Of a stretch of 9,987 nucleotides of DNA, positions 1-5,826 are shown piece after piece (the first letter of the stretch is position 1; each line of letters begins with the position of its first letter). Source of the stretch: CAYSYH01 sp964435455. Its GTDB lineage: Bacteria > Patescibacteriota > WWE3 > 2-01-FULL-39-13 > JAACPI01. The DNA is taken from contig CAYSYH010000024.1 in NCBI GenBank assembly GCA_964435455.1, positions 1 through 9,987 on the forward strand, in the 5' to 3' direction. Under the pieces are notes generated by a model. It saw nothing but the letters and a program-made list of their open reading frames with translations. It searched no databases and was not told where the DNA came from. Both the position numbers and the translations under genes were made by a program.

Positions 1-9
1 TATGTTTTA

Positions 10-38
10 ATTATAGTACAATACCTGCTTTTTTTAAA
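10..38 (-). promoter_or_regulatory. possible minus-strand promoter leading out of the window
   Basis: On the minus strand there is a perfect TATAAT hexamer (plus positions 10-15). Seventeen bases upstream of it lies TTTAAA (33-38), a 4/6 match to TTGACA. It would drive a gene that starts left of the window edge. In DNA this AT-rich such matches arise often by chance. The rest of bases 1-90, downstream of the permease stop, holds no clear hairpin terminator or gene. Confidence 0.25.
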
Positions 39-90
39 GGGTTTTTTATGTTTAAAAACATTAGATAAAACAAAACTTACCTAAAAAATA

Positions 91-2010
91 TTACTCATAT
101 CTTAAAGCATCTAAAGCAGAAATCTTTGTAGCTCTTTTAGATGGATACATACCAGTTAAAACCCCTATAAAAAAGGATAAAGATAAAACAAAAACAACCA
201 AAGCAAAAGGTATGTAAGTAATACTTAAGTAACCAATACCTGCAGAAACCGAAAAAACAGAAAGCCCTAAATCTATCAATTTACCAACAACAAAACCAAA
301 CAAAAGCCCAGCTACCCCACCAAAAAACCCTAAAATTAAGGATTCTGCTAAAAATAATTCTTTTACTTCCTCAGACTTCATACCCATAGCTTTTAATAAA
401 CCCACCTCATGAGTCCTCTCTAACAATGATACAGTTAAAGTATTAAACATACCTAAAGAAGCAACAGAAAGGGCTAAAATACCTAAAAACAGTAAAGCAA
501 TACGCAAACCATTAAAAAGATTTTCTATTTTAGACAAAGTATCTTGAACAGATTGAGTTTGAAACCCAAAACCTTCTATACGCTCTCTAATATGTGGTAC
601 AGCCAAATCACTATTAGCTACAACTTTTGCTTGCGTATAATTAACCACACCTAAAGATTTAATATCTACCAAAGGAACATAAATATAAGCTGAATTGCCA
701 GGGATAATACCTACTATATTATAAGTTGTTTTTTTAGAAAGTATTTTTTTATCATTTAAGGCAGGGATTAAGTCGCCAATTAAAGTCATTTGCAAAGTAA
801 ACTGGGTACCTAAAGCTTTTTTATAATTATCTGGATTAAAACCAATAGTATTTAAAAAACTTTCTGTAACCACCGCCTGTTTTACAGCCACAGAATCTAA
901 AACGTTTATTTCTAAACTAGTTACCTGTGTAGGACCAGTAATTTCGGGAATTAATTCTTTTAAAGACTTGTCATCAAAACCTTTATTTTGCAAATCCCTT
1001 ATAAGGTTTTTTGCTTGACCAGAAACGTTATTTAAATTTAAACCCTCTGAACCAGAAGATGAAGGTTTAGTTGTAGTATCAGTACTTTTATTTTCATCAG
1101 AGTCAGATACACCCAAAACTGCCGGTGTACTTTTTACATATGCAATATCTTTTTTTGCATTATTTTTTGCATCGTTACGAGGTACAACTACACTAGTTTC
1201 GTTTGAATCTTTTTCTTCAACCTTTCCAGAAGGAACAACCAAACCCTGAGTTTCTTGATTATCTTTATTAGATTCTTTTTTTAAAAAATTAGCTACATCT
1301 GGGTTTGCATATACAGCTTTCCACGAATCGTCACTTTTATAAAACTCACCGTAAGAAAGTGATATATCAGAGTTTTTTAAGTAAGAATCTGGCGAAGAAT
1401 AAACAACTACATCTACCGCAGAACCTTGATAATCTACCCTACCCACAACCGAAACCAAAGGAACAACAAGCTCCACATTTTCAATAGAACTTAATGTTTT
1501 AATTGCCTCATCATTTAAAGGTTTTTGTAATTGATCCGAGGTAAAAACAGTAGCCTGCTTTACCTCATTTAAAGAAGCTACCCTACTTTTAACAAGTTCT
1601 TCTACACCATAACCCAAACTTAAAAGTAATACAGTAGCCCCAATACCAATAGCCATACCACCAACAGTAACTATAGTTCTTGTTTTTTTAGAACCCATAT
1701 TTTTAAAGGCAAAATGTATTAGTTGCCACCTGCTTATGCTACCGGATTTTTTACTAAAAGAATTTACAATATGCCTGCAAGTTTTTAAATAACTTTGTTC
1801 CTGCATTTTTATAAAAGCTCTTGGTAAGCGCAATTTTTTTTGCAGAGATAAAAACATTTTAGGAATAAAATAAAAGTTTAAAATAAAGAAGAATAAAAGA
1901 GAAGAAAAGAAAGTTTTAAAAAAATCATAAACTGGACCAACAATAAATAAACTACCTATAATGTCTTTAATTTTCCTTTTTTGTTTAAAAGAATCTCTTG
2001 TATAAGCCAT
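91..2010 (-). CDS. ABC transporter permease, MacB/FtsX fold, with N-terminal membrane extension and low-complexity insert
   Basis: This is the membrane subunit of a MacB/LolC-type ABC transporter, a family that works by mechanotransmission on envelope substrates rather than by passing them through a channel. The four core helices are visible: TM1 about residues 112-134 after the typical KKTRT motif, then a large extracytoplasmic domain to about 500, then TM2 502-526, TM3 553-580 and TM4 598-620. The coupling segment LLERTHEVGLLKAMGM (529-544) and the terminal YPSKRATKISALDALRYE are family hallmarks. Two parts are unusual. About 100 residues precede TM1 and include a strongly hydrophobic stretch at 30-55, probably an extra membrane segment. 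A Ser/Thr/Asn/Asp/Lys-rich low-complexity stretch (about 245-332) interrupts the outer domain. The start lies 2 nt after the ATPase stop with no clear ribosome binding site, suggesting translational coupling. The substrate is unknown. Confidence 0.93.
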   Translation of the reverse strand: MAYTRDSFKQKRKIKDIIGSLFIVGPVYDFFKTFFSSLLFFFILNFYFIPKMFLSLQKKLRLPRAFIKMQEQSYLKTCRHIVNSFSKKSGSISRWQLIHFAFKNMGSKKTRTIVTVGGMAIGIGATVLLLSLGYGVEELVKSRVASLNEVKQATVFTSDQLQKPLNDEAIKTLSSIENVELVVPLVSVVGRVDYQGSAVDVVVYSSPDSYLKNSDISLSYGEFYKSDDSWKAVYANPDVANFLKKESNKDNQETQGLVVPSGKVEEKDSNETSVVVPRNDAKNNAKKDIAYVKSTPAVLGVSDSDENKSTDTTTKPSSSGSEGLNLNNVSGQAKNLIRDLQNKGFDDKSLKELIPEITGPTQVTSLEINVLDSVAVKQAVVTESFLNTIGFNPDNYKKALGTQFTLQMTLIGDLIPALNDKKILSKKTTYNIVGIIPGNSAYIYVPLVDIKSLGVVNYTQAKVVANSDLAVPHIRERIEGFGFQTQSVQDTLSKIENLFNGLRIALLFLGILALSVASLGMFNTLTVSLLERTHEVGLLKAMGMKSEEVKELFLAESLILGFFGGVAGLLFGFVVGKLIDLGLSVFSVSAGIGYLSITYIPFALVVFVLSLSFFIGVLTGMYPSKRATKISALDALRYE

Positions 2011-2012
2011 AA

Positions 2013-2780
2013 CTATTTTTTAGAAGGAATAAAACTTTTTTTACCTTTTAAGGAGACAAATTCCTTCCATTCTTTTGTTCCTTTTTTAGCTTGTCTATTT
2101 ATTTTTCCGTCAACTATTTCGGCAACTCTAGTAGCATATTTTAAATACTCTAAGTCATGAGTTACCATAACAATAGTTTTTTTATGCTTTTGGTTTAAAT
2201 CCTGTAAATGATCCATTAAAGCAGTACCTGATTTTGTATCTAGGTTACCCGTAGGCTCATCTGCCACAATTATTAAAGGATTAGTTACTAAAGACCTTGC
2301 TAAACCTACTTTTTGCTGCATTCCAGCAGAAAGTTCAGAGGGTAAATAAGTAGCCCAATTTTGCATACCAACTTGTTCCAACCTTTGCATAGCAACACTA
2401 TGGGCCTCTTCTAAACTTTTACCATTTAATAACAAAGGAAATGAAACGTTATCTAAAACATTTAAAGATTTTAACCAATAAGATTGCTGGTAAATTATGC
2501 CAACATGTTTTTTTCTAAAATCAGCGCGGTCGTCTGGAGACATTTTATAAAAATTAAATCCTAAAAAAGTAAGACTACCCTTTGTAGGAGGTTCCAAACC
2601 TAATAAAGTATGTAATAAAGTGCTTTTCCCAGAGCCAGAAGGGCCAAATATAATTAAAAAGTCACCGTTATATAAACTTAAATTTATTTCTTTTAAAACC
2701 GGTACTAAAGTAGAACCAACTTGAAAAGATTTATATAAATCTTTTACATCTATTATAGTACTAGACTGTGCTTTTGACAT
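2013..2780 (-). CDS. ABC transporter ATP-binding protein, MacB/LolD type
   Basis: This is the cytoplasmic ATPase partner of the permease that follows it directly. All nucleotide-binding motifs are present in order: Walker A GPSGSGKST (46-54), Q-loop in IIYQQS (95-100), signature LSAGMQQK (150-157), Walker B LIIVADEPTGNLD (169-181) with catalytic Glu175, and the H-loop VTHD with His208. The ADEPTGNLD sequence is typical of the MacB/LolD/FtsE group. The signature reads LSAGM instead of the usual LSGGQ; some relatives vary here, so this alone does not imply loss of activity. The last 25 or so residues form a Lys-rich tail beyond the usual domain end. The length (255 aa) is slightly above the family norm of about 225-235. 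It is probably cotranscribed with the permease. The substrate cannot be read from the sequence. Confidence 0.95.
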   Translation of the reverse strand: MSKAQSSTIIDVKDLYKSFQVGSTLVPVLKEINLSLYNGDFLIIFGPSGSGKSTLLHTLLGLEPPTKGSLTFLGFNFYKMSPDDRADFRKKHVGIIYQQSYWLKSLNVLDNVSFPLLLNGKSLEEAHSVAMQRLEQVGMQNWATYLPSELSAGMQQKVGLARSLVTNPLIIVADEPTGNLDTKSGTALMDHLQDLNQKHKKTIVMVTHDLEYLKYATRVAEIVDGKINRQAKKGTKEWKEFVSLKGKKSFIPSKK

Positions 2781-2812
2781 GGCAGTATCTTAATTAATCT
2801 AAAAATATTTAA

Positions 2813-2832
2813 ACATTAATGTAAAAATTATA
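2813..2832 (-). promoter_or_regulatory. possible -10 element and palindrome upstream of the ABC operon
   Basis: On the minus strand a perfect TATAAT lies at plus positions 2827-2832, preceded by GA. No convincing -35 sits 16-18 bases upstream. Just downstream, where transcription would start, is the perfect 10-bp palindrome ACATTAATGT (2813-2822), which could be a small operator or chance. Use of this site would give a leader of about 40 nt before the ATPase start at 2780. No strong Shine-Dalgarno sequence is seen there. Confidence 0.25.
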
Positions 2833-2855
2833 TCAAAAATATTTTGAAAATAAAG

Positions 2856-3545
2856 TTAGTTTTTTAAATAAGCTCTAATAATTAATCTATTTAAGGTGGT
2901 CCCTGGGGGATCGCAGGTTTGCAAAGTTAAAACAGACTCTTTTTTATATTCTTGTAAAAAAGGACTTGTATTAAAACCAGAAACAATAAACTTTTCTTTG
3001 ACTATGTATTTAAAATAATTATTTTTATATACAATATAAATTGAATCCCCCGTTTTTAATTTGCGTAATTGGTTAAAAACTGTAGCATAAGGGCCCATTT
3101 TCCAAAATTCAAGACTAGAGTGAGCAAATAAATAAGTGTTCCCAGGCTTTCCAGGTATACCTTTAGCATGAGCAACACCTTTTTTTAAAGCATTAAAATA
3201 TTCTCTTTCGTTAGTTACACTAACATTTTTAATTACAGGCGCATTTACACCTAATTTTTCTATTATTATGCTAAAATTTTTATCTACTGGGTTTAAATAA
3301 ATGTTTCTCTTTATAAAATTTTTAAATAGGTAGGGTTTAGATAAGGTAATTTTATCCTCCCCCTTTAACTGTAAATTAAAGACAAAAGTGTACTTTGTAC
3401 CTAGTAATTTATTAAAATAATAATTAAATTCTGGAATTAAAATATTACTTAAAGATAAAATAATTATGACAAAACCAGATATAATAAGAATATAAGCATA
3501 AAAATATCTTTTGTATAAAGGATTACTTATAACTTTTAAAAACAT
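2856..3545 (-). CDS. sortase, membrane-anchored cysteine transpeptidase
   Basis: Sortases cut a sorting motif near the C-terminus of secreted proteins and attach them to the cell envelope or to each other. One N-terminal membrane anchor (about residues 14-37) places the catalytic domain outside. The catalytic His lies in TYLFAHSS (His142). The Cys lies in LTLQTCDPPGTTLNR (Cys211), with Arg220 as the likely catalytic Arg; Arg224 in the following IIRA is the alternative. The TLxTC pattern and 229-aa length fit the family, and the TCDPPGT...R form resembles class D/E-like sortases, though I cannot assign the class firmly. The start ATG lies only 14 nt after the tRNA 3' end and there is no Shine-Dalgarno sequence. 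The only other Met is Met150, inside the catalytic domain, so this start is well supported. No sorting-signal substrate is encoded in the window. Confidence 0.92.
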   Translation of the reverse strand: MFLKVISNPLYKRYFYAYILIISGFVIIILSLSNILIPEFNYYFNKLLGTKYTFVFNLQLKGEDKITLSKPYLFKNFIKRNIYLNPVDKNFSIIIEKLGVNAPVIKNVSVTNEREYFNALKKGVAHAKGIPGKPGNTYLFAHSSLEFWKMGPYATVFNQLRKLKTGDSIYIVYKNNYFKYIVKEKFIVSGFNTSPFLQEYKKESVLTLQTCDPPGTTLNRLIIRAYLKN

Positions 3546-3559
3546 AAGTAAATTTTAAA

Positions 3560-3635
3560 TGGCGCCCACGGCAGGACTCGAACCTGCGACACCAGGTTTA
3601 GGAAACCTGTGCTCTATCCCCTGAGCTACGCGGGC
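3560..3635 (-). tRNA. tRNA-Arg (anticodon CCT), CCA encoded
   Basis: The minus strand folds into a complete cloverleaf. The 7-bp acceptor GCCCGCG pairs with CGTGGGC, with one G-T pair. The D stem is GCTC/GAGC. The anticodon stem CAGGT/ACCTG closes the loop TTCCTAA, and the T arm GCAGG-TTCGAGT-CCTGC is canonical. The anticodon CCT occupies plus positions 3600-3602 and reads AGG. Discriminator G is followed by a genomically encoded CCA (3560-3562). The sortase gene begins 14 nt downstream, so both are probably on one transcript. Confidence 0.97.
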
Positions 3636-3646
3636 GTTTGCTAAAG

Positions 3647-3675
3647 ATTATATAAGCTAATAAAATAATAAGCAA
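3647..3675 (-). promoter_or_regulatory. likely promoter of the tRNA-Arg / sortase unit
   Basis: On the minus strand TATAAT (3647-3652) is perfect and TTGCTT (3670-3675) matches three bases of TTGACA at 17-bp spacing. The predicted start falls near 3640, about 5 nt before the mature tRNA 5' end, as expected for a tRNA gene. It is the only plausible promoter for the sortase in the short gap. Confidence 0.5.
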
Positions 3676-3687
3676 TTTATTAAAAAC

Positions 3688-3716
3688 TAGACTGTTGCAT
3701 ACATTAAATATAAAAT
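3688..3716 (+). promoter_or_regulatory. possible promoter of the F1-like ATPase operon
   Basis: TAGACT (3688-3693, 4/6 to TTGACA) and TAAAAT (3711-3716, 5/6 to TATAAT) are 17 bp apart on the plus strand. The predicted start is near 3721-3723, at the ATG of the first gene, so the transcript could be leaderless. An overlapping TATAAA (3709-3714) is an alternative -10. No Shine-Dalgarno sequence precedes the ATG, which fits. The gap (3637-3722) is AT-rich, so chance matches are possible. Confidence 0.35.
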
Positions 3717-3722
3717 AAAGAT

Positions 3723-3944
3723 ATGGAAAACGAGGATATTAAAATATATATAATTGCTATTTTGGTATCGGCAGTAATAATAATTTTAGCAGTTTTTGGG
3801 TACAAACTATATACTAAACCAAAGTTAAATCAATACTGTGGTAAATTTAACAATTATACTTGCAAAAAAGGCAAATGTGATTATATTACAAAATATAAAA
3901 CAGGACCTGTAGGATATTGTAGAAATACAATTTTAGGATTTTAA
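3723..3944 (+). CDS. small single-TM protein with four cysteines, first gene of the ATPase operon
   Basis: I do not recognise a family. The 73-aa product has a short acidic N-terminus (MENEDIK), one strong membrane helix (about residues 8-27), then a basic, Tyr-rich tail of about 45 residues. The tail has four cysteines at 39, 47, 52 and 66 (C-x7-C-x4-C-x13-C). If the tail is outside the cell the cysteines could form two disulfides; if inside, a small metal site. The charge balance (acidic before, basic after the helix) mildly favours the tail inside, so topology is open. It lies 1 nt upstream of the c-like fusion gene and occupies the slot of the missing a subunit, so it may be a membrane partner of the ATPase. 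It is far too short to be subunit a (about 250 aa, several helices). The start ATG has no ribosome binding site and may be leaderless. Confidence 0.75.
   Translation: MENEDIKIYIIAILVSAVIIILAVFGYKLYTKPKLNQYCGKFNNYTCKKGKCDYITKYKTGPVGYCRNTILGF
3935..3938 (+). promoter_or_regulatory. ribosome binding site of the c-like fusion gene
   Basis: AGGA lies 7 nt before the ATG at 3946, inside the last codons of the 73-aa gene. This supports the 3946 start, 1 nt after the upstream stop. Confidence 0.6.
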
Positions 3945-3945
3945 A

Positions 3946-4752
3946 ATGATAAAAAACCTGCCTATAAAAAAACTTATATTTACAGTAATTATACTTTTAA
4001 TATTACCTACGAATCTTTTAAAAATTTATAAAAATGTAAAAGCTCAAGAAATATCTATAGGTATAGCCACTTATTTACCTATTTCTTCGGAAGAGGAGGT
4101 AAGTGAAGGAGACATAATATCAATTCAAAACAATGAGTATAAAAAAAGCTCTAGAGAATATGATCCAAACGTTATAGGTGTAGTAGTAGATAAACCTGCG
4201 GTAGCAATAAACTTTAAAGAAGGCCAAAATTTAAAAGCTGTGTTAGATAGAGGAGATGCATTAGTAAAAGTAAGCACAAAAAACGGCGATATAGAAGTGG
4301 GTACATTACTAACTACTTCAGATATACCAGGAGTTGCAGTGAAAGCTTTGGCACCAGGTTTTATTGTAGGAATAGCTCAAGAACCATATAAAGGAACAGA
4401 TATAGGAAAAATAGCTATAACCATACAGCCTCATTACTCATACTCAGGCAATTCAACAGAAACAGGAAAGTTTAAAACTAGCATAGCTGATATATTTACA
4501 TTAAGTACTCTGGCTACATATCAAAGCCCTTCAGAAGTAATAAAATATTCTTTGGCAGGAATTATTATACTTATATCTTTTTTAGTTGGGTTTTTAACAT
4601 TTGGCAGAGTAGCTGCAAATGGAATACAAGCCATAGGTAGAAACCCTCTAGCTAGTAAGATGATTGGAATTAGCATAATATTAAATGTTGTAGTAACTGT
4701 TGTAATAATTTTAGCAGGGCTTGCGTTATCATATTTTATAATTTCTTTGTAA
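3946..4752 (+). CDS. secreted beta domain fused to an F-type c-subunit-like hairpin lacking the ion-binding carboxylate
   Basis: This 268-aa protein replaces subunit c, normally about 75-90 aa. Residues 1-33 look like a signal peptide (Lys-rich start, hydrophobic 10-20, possible cleavage after VKA at 33). Residues 36-160 are beta-rich, with the pattern YDPNVIGVV (72-80), NGDIEVGTLLTTSDIPGV (113-130) and PGFIVGIAQE (137-146). This resembles beta domains of CPR surface or fibre-like proteins. After a linker, TM1 (about 200-219) leads to a polar loop with AIGRNP (229-234) and TM2 (about 240-266). GRNP and the downstream AGL (257-259) set the register against subunit c. The position of the essential Asp/Glu, 20 residues after the loop Arg, is Val252, with Thr251 beside it; TM2 has no acidic residue. 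Arg221 near the end of TM1 is also atypical. The topology places the beta domain outside and the loop toward F1. A ring-forming anchor that does not translocate ions is the best inference. Confidence 0.85.
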   Translation: MIKNLPIKKLIFTVIILLILPTNLLKIYKNVKAQEISIGIATYLPISSEEEVSEGDIISIQNNEYKKSSREYDPNVIGVVVDKPAVAINFKEGQNLKAVLDRGDALVKVSTKNGDIEVGTLLTTSDIPGVAVKALAPGFIVGIAQEPYKGTDIGKIAITIQPHYSYSGNSTETGKFKTSIADIFTLSTLATYQSPSEVIKYSLAGIIILISFLVGFLTFGRVAANGIQAIGRNPLASKMIGISIILNVVVTVVIILAGLALSYFIISL

Positions 4753-4781
4753 AATTAATGTGTTAATTTAAAATTAAACTA

Positions 4782-5405
4782 ATGATTACAAATACTCTGC
4801 CCTTTATAATAACCTTTTTAAACATAGGAATAACTTTAATATTAATATGGTATTGGTATAACCTAAGTAAAAAAGAGGAAATTTTAAACAAATTTTTAGA
4901 AAAAAAAGAAAAAAAAGCTATTAAGGTTTTAGAAGATGCGGAAAAAAGGGCTATTAAAAAAATAGAAAATGCTGAATTATTTACAAAAGAGATTAAAAAA
5001 GAAGCCAAGGAGGTAATAAAAAAAGCTTTAGAGAATCTAAAAAATTTAAACCAAAAACACTATGAACAAATATTAAAAGAATATAAAAGTAACCAAAAAG
5101 ATGTTTTACAAAAACTAAAAAATCAAAATCTACAAGTAATAAGTAATTTTGCAAATACATTAAATAAAGATACGGTACAAATTAAAAAAGATGCTTTAAA
5201 AAGCGTTTCAGAAGCCATAAAAAAATCACAAAAAGAGATTGAAGAATATAAGCAAAGAGTAAAAGAAGAATTTAAACAAGAGCTATTTGCAAGGATAGAT
5301 CAAATTGTTTTAAAAGTATTACCTAAAAATATTTCACCAGAAGAACATCAACAAATTGTTGAAGATGCTTTAGAAGAGGCTAAGAGTTTAGGGTTTTTTA
5401 AATAA
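4782..5405 (+). CDS. atpF: F-type ATPase subunit b (peripheral stalk), long form
   Basis: Subunit b forms the stator stalk that stops the alpha/beta head from turning with the rotor. One N-terminal TM helix (about residues 7-27) is followed by a long, Lys/Glu-rich coiled coil (about 30-170). The C-terminal segment IVLKVLPKNISPEEHQQIV (about 175-193) resembles the delta-binding end of b. At 207 aa it is longer than the usual roughly 155-170, mostly in the coiled coil. It lies 29 nt after the c-like fusion and 4 nt before the delta gene. No Shine-Dalgarno sequence is visible at the ATG. In normal enzymes the b helix packs against subunit a, which is absent here, so this helix may anchor the stator alone or with the 73-aa protein. 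Identification rests on architecture and position more than on conserved residues. Confidence 0.85.
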   Translation: MITNTLPFIITFLNIGITLILIWYWYNLSKKEEILNKFLEKKEKKAIKVLEDAEKRAIKKIENAELFTKEIKKEAKEVIKKALENLKNLNQKHYEQILKEYKSNQKDVLQKLKNQNLQVISNFANTLNKDTVQIKKDALKSVSEAIKKSQKEIEEYKQRVKEEFKQELFARIDQIVLKVLPKNISPEEHQQIVEDALEEAKSLGFFK

Positions 5406-5409
5406 TATT

Positions 5410-5826
5410 ATGGTACCCTACTTTATAAACACTAAAGAAGAATTGGAAAATTTAATACAAAAGTTAGAAAAATTACAAAAGAGTCAATACGATTTAAAAA
5501 ATAATTGGGAGCAAGCTTTAAATGAAATATTTACACAACAAGAAAAAGAATATATAAAAACATATAGCAAAAATTATAAAGATAACACAAACGCAGTAAC
5601 AAAATTGATAAATTATTTGCAAAAGGCAAGAGTAGTAAATATTACCTTAGCTTGGCAACCTACAATTAAACAACAATTAAAAATAGCCCAAAAAATAAAA
5701 AGTTTAATAAAAGAAGGTGTAATAAATATATACTATAATCCAGATATAGCAGGAGGAATAGTTTTGGAATATAAAGGAAAATATTTAGATTTAAGTTTAA
5801 AGAATAAATATGAAGCTAAATTATAA
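5410..5826 (+). CDS. atpH: F-type ATPase subunit delta, short form
   Basis: Delta (OSCP) joins the b stalk to the top of the alpha/beta head. The C-terminal part is clear: VVNITLAWQPTIKQQ (75-89) is the start of the conserved domain, and NPDIAGGIVLEYKGKYLDLSL (starting at 110) matches the typical end (PxxxGGxxxxxxxxxxDxSL). The length is 138 aa against about 175-180 usually. The shortfall lies in the N-terminal helical bundle that binds alpha N-termini, where only about 70 residues remain. It starts 4 nt after b, and its last 17 bases overlap the start of alpha. The alpha N-terminus is also short, so the upper stator contact seems rebuilt or weakened. Confidence 0.85.
   Translation: MVPYFINTKEELENLIQKLEKLQKSQYDLKNNWEQALNEIFTQQEKEYIKTYSKNYKDNTNAVTKLINYLQKARVVNITLAWQPTIKQQLKIAQKIKSLIKEGVINIYYNPDIAGGIVLEYKGKYLDLSLKNKYEAKL

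Noticed and set aside
1305..1487. Plus-strand open frame of 60 codons inside the permease gene
   Set aside because: It lies antisense to a clear permease reading frame in the low-complexity region, and its product resembles no family.
4763..4777. 15-base palindrome before atpF (7-bp arms, all A/T)
   Set aside because: It contains only A and T, would be a weak hairpin with no U-tract logic, and such palindromes are expected by chance at this base composition.
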